DNA of 64,000 nt from Limnephilus marmoratus (lineage: Eukaryota > Arthropoda > Insecta > Trichoptera > Limnephilidae), in the NCBI GenBank assembly GCA_917880885.1, contig OU862908.1, forward strand, positions 50,551,819-50,615,818, written 5' to 3'. The notes beneath the pieces were generated by a model. That model saw only the letters and a program-made list of their open reading frames with translations. It did no database searches and had not been told where the DNA came from. The translations under genes were made by a program, and so were the position numbers. This document shows positions 20,601 to 34,439 of this stretch, one piece after another (within the stretch, counting starts at the first letter, position 1; the number at the start of each line of letters is the position of its first letter).

Positions 20601-21200
20601 CGGTGATTATTTTGGCACTATGGCACCGAGCCGACTGAAATTGTGGATTCTTTCTAAGAATATGGTCGGTATACGAATCAATTAAAATACCTGCCAAAAA
20701 AATAAATTTAAAAAAAAATCATTGTTTTAACACTTGGGGTCGGTCGTATTAGCACTTGGATTAGGTTATTTTAATACTTGATCGGTCATAACTTTGGCCC
20801 TAAGTAACCGATTTGACTGAAATTTTGGATTCTTACTAAGAACATGGTGTATAAATGAATCGATCAGAAAATATCCCAAAAAAAGGATTAAAAAAAAAAT
20901 ATTTTTTCAACACTTGGGTTCGGTCGTTAAAACACATGGCGTCGGTCATTATTTCGGCACCACAACACCAAACTGTCTGAAATTTTGGATTCTTACTAAA
21001 AATCATGGTCTGCACACGAATCAATCAAAAATCTTACAAAAGAAGATTTAACAAAAACATCATTTTAAAACTTGGGCTCAGTCGTATTAGCACTTGGGTT
21101 CGGTTGTTTTAATACTTGGGGTCGGTGATAATTTTGGCACTATGGCACCGAGCCGAATGAAATTGTGGATTCTTTCTAAGAATATGGTCGTTATACGAAT
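17660..21200. repeat. Four-trimer block repeated at ~2.11 kb spacing
   Basis: A rare B-subunit insertion starts at 17660 and again at 19772. Other features follow at the same offset of about 2,114 (for example the C subunits near 18277 and 20391, and near 18909 and 21024). The extent of the second copy is approximate. Confidence 0.75.
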
Positions 21201-21599
21201 CAATTAAAATAAATGCCAAAAAAATACATTTAAAAAAAATCATTGTTTTAACACTTGGGGTCAGTCGTATGAGCACTTCGATTCGGTTATTTTAATACTT
21301 GCTCGGTCATAACTTTGGCCCTAAGTCACCGATTTGACTGAAATTTTGGATTCTTACTAAGAACATGGTCTGTAAATGAATCAATCAAAAAATATCCCCA
21401 AAAAAGGATTTAAAAAAAAAAGTTTTTCAACACTTGGGTTCGGTCGTTAAAACACATGGCGTCGGTCATAATTTCGTCGGCACCACAACACCAAACTGTC
21501 TGAAATTTTGGATTCTGACTAAAAATCATGGTCTGCACACGAATCAATCAATTAATCTCACAAATGAAGATTTAACAAAAACATCATTTTAAAATTTGG

Positions 21600-24500
21600 G
21601 CTCAGTCGTATTAGCACTTGGGTTCGGTTATTTTAATACTTGGGGTCGGTGATTATTTTGGCACTATGGCACCGAGCCGACTGAAATTGTGGATTCTTTC
21701 TAAGAATATGGTCGGTATACGAATCAATTAAAATACGTACCAAAAAAATAAATTTAAAAAAAATCATTGTTTTAATACTTGGGGTCGGTCGTATTAGCAC
21801 TTGGATTCGGTTATTTTAATACTTGCTCGGTCATAACTTTGGCCCTAAGTCACCGATTTGACTGAAATTTTGGATTCTTACTAAGAACATGGTCTGTAAA
21901 TGAATCAATCAAAAAAAATGCCAAAAAAAGGATTAAAAAAAAATACATTTTTTCAACACTTGGGTTCGGTCGTTAAAACACATGGCGTCGGTTATAATTT
22001 CGGCACCACAACACCAAACTGTCTGAAATTTTGGATTCTTACTAAAAATCATCGTCTGCACACGAATCAATCAAAAATCTTACAAAAGAAGATTTAACAA
22101 AAACATCATTTTAAAACTTGGGCTCAGTCGTATTAGCACTTGGGTTCGGTTGTTTTAATACTTGGGGTCGGTGATAATTTTGGCACTATGGCACCGAGCC
22201 GACTGAAATTGTGGATTCTTTCTAAGAATATGTTCGGTATACGAATCAATAAAAATACGTGCCAAAAAAATAAATTTAAAAAAAATCATTGTTTCAACAC
22301 TTGGGTTCGGTCGTATTAGCAATTGGATTCGGTTATTTTAATACTTGCTCGGTCATAACTTTGGCCCTAAGTCACCGATTTCACTGAAATTTTTGATTCT
22401 TACTAAGAACATGGTCTGTAAATGAATCAATCAAAAAATATCCCCAAAAAAAGATATTAAAAAAAAATATATTTTTTCAACACTTGTGTTCGGTCGTTAA
22501 AACACATGGCGTCGGTCTTAATTTCGGCACCACAGCACCAAACTGTCTGAAATTTTGGATTCTGACTAAAAATCATGGTCTGCACACGAGTCAATCAAAA
22601 AATCTCACAAATGAAGATTTAACAAAAACATCATTATAAAACTTGGGCTCAGTCGTATTAGCACTTGGGTTCGGTTGTTTTAATACTTGGGGTCAGTGAT
22701 AATTTTGGCACTATGGCACCGAGCCGACTGAAATTGTGGATTCTTTCTAAGAATATGGTCGGTATACGAATCAATAAAAATACGTGCCATAAAATTTTTT
22801 TTTTTTAAAATCATTGTTTTAACACTTGGGGTCGGTCGTATTAGCACTTGGATTCGGTTATTTTAATACTTGCTCGGTCATAACTTTGGCCCTTAGTCAC
22901 CGATTTGACTGAAATTTTGGATTCTTACTAAGAACATGGTCTGTAAATGAATCAATCAAAAAATATCCCCAAAAAAACATATTAAAAGAAAATATATTTT
23001 TTCAACACTTGGGTTCGGTCGTTAAAACACATGGCGTCGGTCATAATTTCGGCACCACAACACCAAACTGTCTGAAATTTTGGATTCTTACTAAAAATCA
23101 TGGTCTGCACACGAATCAATCAAAAATCTTACAAAAGAAGATTTCACAAAAACATCATTTTAAAACTTGGGCTCAGTCGTATTAGCACTTGGGTTCGGTT
23201 GGTTTAATACTTGGGGTCTGTGATAATTTTGGCACTTTGGCACCGAGCCGAATGAAAGTGTGGATTCTTTCTAAGAATATGGTCGTTATACGAATCAATT
23301 AAAATACGTGCAAAAAAAATAAATTTAAAAAAAATCATTGTTTTAACACTTGGGGTCGGTCGTATTAGCACTTGGATTCGGTTATTTTAATACTTGCTCG
23401 GTCATAACTTTGGCCCTAAGTCACCGATTTGACTGAAATTTTGGATTCTTACTAAGAACATGGTCTGTAAATGAATCAATCAAAAATATCCCCAAAAAAG
23501 GATTTAAAAAAAATATATTTTTCAACACTTGGGTTCGGTCGTTAAAACACATGGTGTCGGTCATAATTTCGGCACCACAACACCAAACTGTCTGAAATTT
23601 TGGATTCTGACTAAAAATCATGGTCTGCACACGAATCAATCAATTAATCTCACAAATGAAGATTTAACAAAAACATCATTTTAAAATTTGGGCTCAGTCG
23701 TATTAGCACTTGGGTTCGGTTATTTTAATACTTCGGGTCGGTGATTATTTTGGCACTATGGCACCGAGCCGACTGAAATTGTGGATTCTTTCTAAGAATA
23801 TGGTCGATATACGAATCAATTAAAATACGTACCAAAAAAATAAATTAAAAAAAAATCATTGTTTTAATACTTGGGGTCGGTCGTATTAGCACTTGGATTC
23901 GGTTATTTTAATACTTGCTCGGTCATAACTTTGGCCCTAAGTCACCGATTTGACTGAAATTTTGGATTCTTACTAAGAACATGGTCTGTAAATGAATCAA
24001 TCAAAAAAAATGCCAAAAAAAGGATTAAAAAAAAATACATTTTTTCAACACTTGGGTTCGGTCGTTAAAACACATGGCGTCGGTTATAATTTCGGCACCA
24101 CAACACCAAACTGTCTGAAATTTTGGATTCTTACTAAAAATCATCGTCTGCACACGAATCAATCAAAAATCTTACAAAAGAAAATTTAACAAAAACATCA
24201 TTTTAAAACTTGGGCTCAGTCGTATTAGCACTTGGGTTCGGTTATTTTAATACTTGGGGTCGGTGATAATTTTGGCACTATGGCACCGAGCCGACTGAAA
24301 TTGTGGATTCTTTCTAAGAATATGTTCGGTATACGAATCAATAAAAATACGTGCCAAAAAAATAAATTTAAAAAAAATCATTGTTTCAACACTTGGGTTC
24401 GGTCGTATTAGCAATTGGATTCGGTTATTTTAATACTTGCTCGGTCATAACTTTGGCCCTAAGTCACCGATTTGACTGAAATTTTTGATTCTTACTAAGA

Positions 24501-25800
24501 ACATGGTCTGTAAATGAATCAATCAAAAAATATCCCCAAAAAAAGATATTAAAAAAAAATATATTTTTTCAACACTTGTGTTCGGTCGTTAAAACACATG
24601 GCGTCGGTCTTAATTTCGGCACCACAGCACCAAACTGTCTGAAATTTTGGATTCTGACTAAAAATCATGGTCTGCACACGAATCAATCAAAAAATCTCAC
24701 AAATGAAGATTTAACAAAAACATCATTATAAAACTTGGGCTCAGTCGTATTAGCACTTGGGTTCGGTTGTTTTAATACTTGGGGTCAGTGATAATTTTGG
24801 CACTATGGCACCGAGCCGACTGAAATTGTGGATTCTTTCTAAGAATATGGTCGGTATACGAATCAATAAAAATACGTTCCATAAAAATTTTTTTTTTTTA
24901 AAATCATTGTTTTAACACTTGGGGTCGGTCGTATTAGCACTTGGATTCGGTTATTTTAATACTTGCTCGGTCATAACTTTGGCCCTAAGTCACCGATTTG
25001 ACTGAAATTTTGGATTCTTACTAAGAACATGGTCTGTAAATGAATCAATCAAAAAATATCCCCAAAAAAAGATATTAAAAGAAAATATATTTTTTCAACA
25101 CTTGGGTTCGGTCGTTAAAACACATGGCGTCGGTCATAATTTCGGCACCACAACACCAAACTGTCTGAAATTTTGGATTCTTACTAAAAATCATGGTCTG
25201 CACACGAATCAATCAAAAATCTTACAAAAGAAGATTTCACAAAAACATCATTTTAAAACTTGGGCTCAGTCGTATTAGCACTTGGGTTCGGTTGTTTTAA
25301 TACTTGGGGTCGGTGATAATTTTGGCATTTTGGCACCGAGCCGAATGAAATTGTGGATTCTTTCTAAGAATATGGTCGTTATACGAATCAATTAAAATAC
25401 GTGCAAAAAAAATAAATTTAAAAAAAATCATTGTTTTAACACTTGGGGTCGGTCGTATTAGCACTTGGATTCGGTTATTTTAATACTTGCTCGGTCATAA
25501 CTTTGGCCCTAAGTCACCGATTTGACTGAAATTTTGGATTCTTACTAAGAACATGGTCTGTAAATGAATCAATCAAAAAATATCCCCAAAAAAGGATTTA
25601 AAAAAAATATATTTTTCAACACTTGGGTTCGGTCGTTAAAACACATGGTGTCGGTCATAATTTCGGCACCACAGCACCAAACTGTCTGAAATTTTGGATT
25701 CTGACTAAAAATCATGGTCTGCACACGAATCAATCAAAAAATCTCACAATTGAAGATTTAACAAAAATATCATTTTAAAATTTGGGCTCAGTCGTATTAG
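21600..25800. repeat. Two tandem copies of a 2.09-kb four-trimer block
   Basis: Marks shared at an offset of about 2,092-2,094 include TCATCGTCTGCAC (about 22049 and 24143), a T-run replacing the usual A-rich linker (about 22793 and 24887), and GCAATTGG (about 22319 and 24411). Borders are approximate. Confidence 0.8.
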
Positions 25801-28800
25801 CACTTGGGTTGGGTTGTTTTAATACTTGGGGTCGGTGATTATTTTGGCACTTTGGCACCGAGCCGACTGAAATTGTGGATTCTTTCTAAGAATATGGTCG
25901 GTATACGAATCAATTAAAATACATGCCAAAAAAATAAATTTAAAAAAATCATTGTTTTAACACTTGGGGTCGGTCGTATTAGCACTTGGATTCGGTTATT
26001 TTAATACTTGCTCGGTCATAACTTTGGCCCTAAGTCACTGATTTGACTGAAATTTTGGATTCTTACTAAGAACGTGGTCTGTAAATGAATCAATCAAAAA
26101 ATATCCCAAAAAAAGGATTAAAAAAAAATATTTTTTCAACACTTGGGTTCGGTCGTTAAAACACATGGCGTCGGTCATAATTTCGGCACCACAACACCAA
26201 ACTGTCTGAAATATTAAATTCTTACTAAAAATCATGGTCTGCACACGAATCAATCAAAAATCTTACAAAAGTAGATTCAACAAAAACATCATTTTAAAAC
26301 TTGGGCTCAGTCGTATTAGCACTTGGGTTCGGTTGTTTTAATACTTGGGGTCGGTGATAATTTTGGCACTATGGCACCGAGCCGACTGAAATTGTGGATT
26401 CTTTCTAAGAATATGGTCGGTAAACGAATCAATTAAAATACCTGCCAAAAAAATAAATTTAAAAAAAATCATTATTTTAACACTTGGGGTCGGTCGTATT
26501 AGCACTTGGATTCGGTTATTTTAATACTTGCTCGGTCATAACTTTGGCCCTAAGTCACCGATTTGACTGAAATTTTGGATTCTTACTAAGAACATGGTCT
26601 GTAAATGAATCAATCAAAAAATATCCCCAAAAAAGGATATAAAAAAAATATATTTTTCAACACTTGGGTTCGGTCGTTAAAACACATGGCGTCGGTCATA
26701 ATTTCGGCACCACAGCACCAAACTGTCTGAAATTTTGGATTCTGACTAAAAATCATGGTCTGCACACGAATCAATCAAAAAATCTCAAAAATGAAGATTT
26801 AACAAAAACACCATTTTAAAATTTGGGCTCAGTCGTATTAGCACTTGGGTTCGGTTGTTTTAATACTTGGGGTCGGTGATTATTTTGGCACTATGGCACC
26901 GAGCCGACTGAAATTGTGGATTCTTTCTAAGAATATGGTCGGTATACGAATCAATTAAAATACCTGCCAAAAAATAAATTTAAAAAAAATCATTGTTTTA
27001 ACACTTGGGGTCGGTCGTATTAGCACTTGGATTAGGTTATTTTAATATTTGCTCGGTCATAACTTTGGCCCTAAGTCACCGATTTGACTGAAATTTTGGA
27101 TTCTTACTAAGAACATGGTCTGTAAATGAATCAATCAAAAAATATCCCTAAAAAAGGATTTAAAAAAAAAAGTTTTTCAACACTTGGGTTCGGTCGTTAA
27201 AACACATGGCGTCGGTCATAATTTCGGCACCACAGCACCAAACTGTCTGAAATTTTGGATTCTGACTAAAAATCATGGTCTGCACACGAATCAATCAAAA
27301 AATCTCACAAATGAATATTAAACAAAAATATCATTTTAAAATTTGGGCTCAGTCGTATTAGCACTTGGGTTCGGTTGTTTTAATACTTGGGGTCGGTGAT
27401 TATTTTGGCACTATGGCACCGAGCCGACTGAAATTGTGGATTCTTTCTAAGAATAGGGTCGGTATACGAATCAATTAAAATACCTGCCAAAAAAATAAAT
27501 TTTTAAAAAATCATTGTTTTAACACTTGGGGTCGGTCGTATTAGCACTTGGATTCGGTTATTTTAATACTTGCTTGGTCATAACTTTGGCCCTAAGTCAC
27601 CGATTTGACTGAAATTTTGGATTCTTACTAAGAACATGGTCTGTAAATGAATCAATCAAAAAATATCCCCAAAAAAGGATTAAAAAAAATTTTTTTTTTC
27701 AACACTTGGGTTCGGTCGTTAAAACACCTGGCGTCGGTCATAATTTCGGGACCACAACACCAAACTGTCTGAAATTTTGGATTCTTACTAAAAATCATGG
27801 TCTGCACACGAATCAAACAAAAATCTTACAAAAGAAGATTTAACAAAAACATCATTTTAAAACTTGGGCTCAGTCGTATTAGCACTTGGGGTCGGTTGTT
27901 TAAATACTTGGGGTCGGTGATAATTTTGGCACTATGGCACCGAGCCGACTGAAATTGTGGATTCTTTCTAAGAATATGTTCGGTATACGAATCAATAAAA
28001 ATACGTGCCAAAAAAATAAATTTAAAAAAAATCATTGTTTCAACACTTGGGTTCGGTCGTATTAGCAATTGGATTCGGTTATTTTAATACTTGCTCGGTC
28101 ATAACTTTGGCCCTAAGTCACCGATTTGACTGAAATTTTTGATTCTTACTAAGAACATGGTCTGTAAATGAATCAATCAAAAAATATCCCGAAAAAAAGA
28201 TATTAAAAAAAAATATATTTTTTCAACACTTGGGTTCGGTCGTTAAAACACATGGCGTCGGTCTTAATTTCGGCACCACAGCACCAAACTGTCTGAAATT
28301 TTGGATTCTGACTAAAAATCATGGTCTGCACACGAATCAATCAAAAAATCTCACAAATGAAGATTTAACAAAAACGTCATTATAAAACTTGGGCTCAGTC
28401 GTATTAGCACTTGGGTTCGGTTGTTTTAATACTTGGGGTCAGTGATAATTTTGACACTATGGCACCGAGCCGACTGAAATTGTGGATTCTTTCTAAGAAT
28501 ATGGTCGGTATACGAATCAATAAAAATACGTGCCATAAATTTTTTTTTTTTAAAAAATCATTGTTTTAACACTTGGGGTCGGTCGTATTAGCACTTGGAT
28601 TCGGTTATTTTAATACTTGCTCGGTAATAACTTTGGCCCTAGTCACCGATTTGACTGAAATTTAGGATTCTTACTAAGAACATGGTCTGTAAATGAATCA
28701 ATCAAAAAATATCCCCAAAAAAAGATATTAAAAGAAAATATATTTTTTCAACACTTTGGTTCGGTCGTTAAAACACATGGCGTCGGTCATAATTTCGGCA

Positions 28801-30479
28801 CCACAACACCAAACTGTCTGAAATTTTGGATTCTTACTAAAAATCATGGTCTGCACACGAATCAATCAAAAATCTAACAAAAGAAGATTTCACAAAAACA
28901 TCATTTTAAAACTTGGGCTCAGTCGTATTAGCACTTGGGTTCGGTTGTTTTAATACTTGGGGTCGGTGATAATTTTGGCACTTTGGCACCGAGCCGAATG
29001 AAATTGTGGATTCTTTCTAAGAATATGGTCGTTATACGAATCAATTAAAATACGTGCAAAAAAAATAAATTTAAAAAAAATCATTGTTTTAACACTTGGG
29101 GTCGGTCGTATTAGCACTTGGATTCGGTTATTTTAATACTTGCTCGGTCATAACTTTGGCCCTAAGTCACCGATTTGACTGAAATTTTGGATTCTTACTA
29201 AGAACATGGTCTGTAAATGAATCAATCAAAAAATATCCCCAAAAAAGGATTTAAAAAAAATGTATTTTTCAACACTTGGGTTCGGTCGTTAAAACACATG
29301 GCGTCGGTCATAATTTCGGCACCACAGCACCAAACTGTCTAAAATTTTGGATTCTGACTAAAAATCATGGTCTGCACACGAATCAATCAAAAAATCTCAC
29401 AATTGAAGATTTAACAAAAATATCATTTTAAAATTTGGGCTCAGTCGTATTAGCACTTGGGTTGGGTTGTTTTAATACTTGGGGTCGGTGATTATTTTGG
29501 CACTTTGGCACCGAGCCGACTGAAATTGTGGATTCTTTCTAAGAATATGGTCGGTATACGAATCAATTAAAATACATGCCAAAAAAATAAATTTAAAAAA
29601 AATCATTGTTTTAACACTTGGGGTCGGTCGTATTAGCACTTGGATTCGGTTATTTTAATACTTGTTCGGTCATAACTTTGGCCCTAAGTCACTGATTTGA
29701 CTGAAATTTTGGATTCTTACTAAGAACGTGGTCTGTAAATGAATCAATCAAAAAATATCCCCAAAAAAAGATATTAAAAAAAAATATATTTTTTCAACAC
29801 TTGGGTTCGGTCGTTAAAACACATGGCGTCGGTCTTAATTTCGGCACCACAGCACCAAACTGTCTGAAATTTTGGATTCTGACTAAAAATCATGGTCTGC
29901 ACACGAATCAATCAAAAAATCTCACAAATGAAGATTTAACAAACACGTCATTATAAAACTTGGGCTCAGTCGTATTAGCACTTGGGTTCGGTTGTTTTAA
30001 TACTTGGGGTCGGTGATAATTTTGGCACTATGGCACCGAGCCGACTGAAATTGTGGATTCTTTCTAAGAATATGGTCGGTATATGAATCAAATAAAATAC
30101 CTGCCAAAAAAATAAATTTAAAAAAAATCATTGTTTTAACACTTGGGGTCGGTCGTATTAGCACTTGGATTCGGTTATTTTAATACTTGCTCGGTCATAA
30201 CTTTGGCCCTAAGTCACCGATTTGACTGAAATTTTGGATTCTTACTAAGAACATGGTCTGTAAATGAATCAATCAAAAAATATCCCCAAAAAAGGATTTA
30301 AAAAAAATATATTTTTCAACACTTGGGTTCGGTCGTTAAAACACATGGCGTCGGTCATAATTTCGGCACCACAGCACCAAACTGTCTGAAATTTTGGATT
30401 CTGACTAAAAATCATGGTCTGCACACGAATCAATCAAATAATCTCACAAATGAAGATTAAACAAAAACATCATTTTAAA

Positions 30480-31001
30480 ATTTGGGCTCAGTCGTATTAG
30501 CACTTGGGTTCGGTTGTTTTAATACTTGGGGTCGGTGATTATTTTGGCACTATGGCACCGAGCCGACTGAAATTGTGGATTCTTTCTAAGAATATGGTCG
30601 GTATACGAATCAATTAAAATACCTGCCAAAAAAAAAAATTTAAAAAAAATCATTGTTTTAACACTTGGGGTCGGTCGTATTAGCACTTGGATTCGGTTAT
30701 TTTAATACTTGCTCGGTCATAACTTTGGCCCTAAGTCACCGATTTGACTGAAATTTTGGATTCTTACTAAGAACATGGTCTGTAAATGAATCAATCAAAA
30801 AATATCACCAAAAAAGGATTTAAAAAAAATGTATTTTTCAACACTTGGGTTCGGTCGTTAAAACACATGGCGTCGGTCATAATTTCGGCACCACAGCACC
30901 AAACTGTCTAAAATTTTGGATTCTGACTAAAAATCATGGTCTGCACACGAATCAATCAAATAATCTCACAAATGAAGATTAAACAAAAACATCATTTTAA
31001 A
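30480..31001. repeat. Example trimer unit, 522 bp (A 183, B 180, C 159)
   Basis: Subunit A is 30480-30662, B 30663-30842 and C 30843-31001, cut at the first ACTTGGG-like sub-repeat of each. All three share a core with GACTGAAATT (or GTCTGAAATT), GGATTCTT and CGAATCAAT. A and B each begin with three 22-bp sub-repeats, C with two; the missing sub-repeat accounts for most of the shortness of C. Confidence 0.93.
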
Positions 31002-34000
31002 ATTTGGGCTCAGTCGTATTAGCACTTGGGTTCGGTTGTTTTAATACTTGGGGTCGGTGATAATTTTGGCACTGTGGCACCGAGCCGAATGAAATTGTGG
31101 ATTCTTTCTAAGAATATGGTCGTTATACAAATCAATTAAAATACCTGCCAAAAAAATAAATTTAAAAAAATCATTGTTTTAACACTTGGGGTCGGTCGTA
31201 TGAGAACTTGGATTCGGTTATTTTAATACTTGCTCGGTCATAACTTTAGCCCTAAGTCACCGATTTGACTGAAATTTTGGATTCTTACTAAGAACATGGT
31301 CTGTAAATGAATCAATCAAAAAATATCCCCAAAAAAGGATTTAAAAAAAAATATTTTTCAACACTTGGGTTCGGTCGTTAAAACACATGGCGTCGGTCAT
31401 AATTTCGGCACCACAGCACCAAACTGTCTGAAATTTTGGATTCTGACTAAAAATCATGGTCTGCACACGAATCAATCAAATAATCTCACAAATGAAGATT
31501 AAACAAAAACATCATTTTAAAATTTGGGCTCAGTCGTATTAGCACTTGGGTTCGGTTGTTTTAATACTTGGGGTCGGTGATTATTTTGGCACTATGGCAC
31601 CGAGCCGACTGAAATTGTGGATTCTTTCTAAGAATATGGTCGGTATACGAATCAATTAAAATACCTGCCAAAAAAATAAATTTAAAAAAAATCATTGTTT
31701 TAACACTTGGGGTCGGTCGTATTAGCACTTGTATTCGGTTATTTTAATACTTGCTCGGTCATAACTTTGGCCCTAAGTCACCGATTTGACTGAAATTTTG
31801 GATTCTTACTAAGAACATGGTCTGTAAATGAATCAATCAAAAAATATCCCCAAAAAAGGATTTAAAAAAAATGTATTTTTCAACACTTGGGTTCGGTCGT
31901 TAAAACACATGGCGTCGGTCATAATTTCGGCACCACAGCACCAAACTGTCTAAAATTTTGGATTCTGACTAAAAATCATGGTCTGCACACAAATCAATCA
32001 AATAATCTCACAAATGAAGATTAAACAAAAACATCATTTTAAAATTTGGGCTCAGTCGAATTAGCACTTGGGTTCGGTTGTTTTAATACTTGGGGTCGGT
32101 GATAATTTTGGCACTGTGGTACCGAGCCGAATGAAATTGTGGATTCTTTCTAAGAAAATGGTCGTTATACAAATCAATTAAAATACCTGCCAAAAAAATA
32201 AATTTAAAAAAATCATTGTTTTAACACTTGGGGTCGGTCGTATGAGCACTTGGATTCGGTTATTTTAATACTTGCTCGGTCATAACTTTAGCCCTAAGTC
32301 ACCGATTTGACTGAAATTTTGGATTCTTACTAAGAACATGGTCTGTAAATGAATCAATCAAAAAATATCCCCAAAAAATATTTTTCAACACTTCGGTTCG
32401 GTCGTTAAAACACATGGCGTCGGTCATAATTTCGGCATCACAGCACCAAACTGTCTGAAATTTTGGATTCTGACTAAAAATCATGGTCTGAACACGAATC
32501 AATCAAAAAATCTCACAAATGAAGATTTAACAAAAACATCATTTTAAAATTTGGGCTCAGTCGTATTAGCACTTGGGTTCGGTTGTTTTAATCCTTGGGG
32601 TCGGTGATTATTTTGGCACTATGGCACCGAGCCGACTGAAATTGTGGATTCTTTCTAAGAATATGGTCGGTATACGAATCAATTAAAATACCTGCCAAAA
32701 AAATAAATTTTAAAAAAATCATTGTTTTAACACTTGGGGTCGGTCGTATTAGCAATTGGATTCGGTTATTTTAATACTTGCTCGGTCATAACTTTGGCCC
32801 TAAGTCACCGATTTGACTGAAATTTTTGATTCTTACTAAGAACATGGTCTGTAAATGAATCAATCAAAAAATATCCCCAAAAAAAGATATTAAAAAAATA
32901 TATATTTTTTCAACACTTGGGTTCGGTCGTTAAAACACATGGCGTCGGTCATAATTTCGGCACCACAACACCAAACTGTCTGAAATTTTGGATTCTTACT
33001 AAAAATCATGGTCTGCAAACGAATCAATCAAAAATCTTACAAAAGAAGATTTAACAAAAACATCATTTGAAAACTTGGGCTCAGTCGTATTAGCACTTGG
33101 GTTCGGTTGTTTTAATACTTGGGGTCGGTGATAATTTTGGCACTGTGGCACCGAGCCGAATGAAATTGTGGATTCTTTCTAAGAGTATGGTCGTTATACA
33201 AATCAGTTAAAAGACCTGCCAAAAAAATAAATTTAAAAAAATCATTGTTTTAACACTTGGGGTCGGTCGTATGAGCACTTGGATTCGGTTATATTAATAC
33301 TTGCTTGGTCATTACTTTAGCCCTAAGTCACCGATTTGACTGAAATTTTGGATTCTTACTAAGAACATGGTCTGTAACTGAATCAATCAAAAAATATCCC
33401 CAAAAAAGGATTTTAAAAAAAATATTTTTCAACACTTGGGTTCGGTCGTTAAAACACATGGCGTCGGTCATAATTTCGGCACCACAGCACCAAACTGTCT
33501 GAAATTTTGGATTCTGACTAAAAATCATGGTCTGAACACGAATCAATCAAAAAATCTCACAAATGAAGATTTAACAAAAACATCATTTTAAAATTTGGGC
33601 TCAGTCGTATTAGCACTTGGGTTCGGTTGTTTTAATCCTTGGGGTCGGTGATTATTTTGGCACTATGGCACCGAGCCGACTGAAATTGTGGATTCTTTCT
33701 AAGAATATGGTCGGTATACGAATCAATTAAAATACCTGCCAAAAAAATAAATTTTAAAAAAATCGTGGTTTTAACACTTGGTGTCGGTCGTATTAGCACT
33801 TGGATTCGGTTATTTTAATACTTGCTCGGTCATAACTTTGGCCCTAAGTCACCGATTTGACTGAAATTTTGGATTCTTACTAAGAACATGGTCTGTAAAT
33901 GGATTAAAAAAAATATATTTTTTCAACACTTGGGTTCGGTCGTTAAAACACATGGCGTCGGTCATAATTTCGGGACCACAACACCAAACTGTCTGAAATT

Positions 34001-34439
34001 TTGGATTCTTACTAAAAATCATGGTCTGCACACGAATCAATCAAAAATCTTACAAAAGAAGATTTAACAAAAACATCATTTTAAAACTTGGGCTCAGTCG
34101 TATTAGCACTTGGGTTCGGTTGTTTAAATACTTGGGGTCGGTGATCATTTTGGCACTATGGCACCGAGCCCACTGAAATTGTGGATTCTTTCTAAGAATA
34201 TGGTCGGTATACGAATCAATAAAAATACGTGCCAAAAAAATAAATTTAAAAAAATCATTGTTTCAACACTTGGGTTCGGTCGTATTAGCAATTGGATTCG
34301 GTTATTCTAATACTTGCTCGGTCATAACTTTGGCCCTAAGTCACCGATTTGACTGAAATTTTTGATTCTTACTAAGAACATGGTCTGTAAATGAATCAAT
34401 CAAAAAATATCCCCAAAAAAAGATATTAAAAAAAATATA

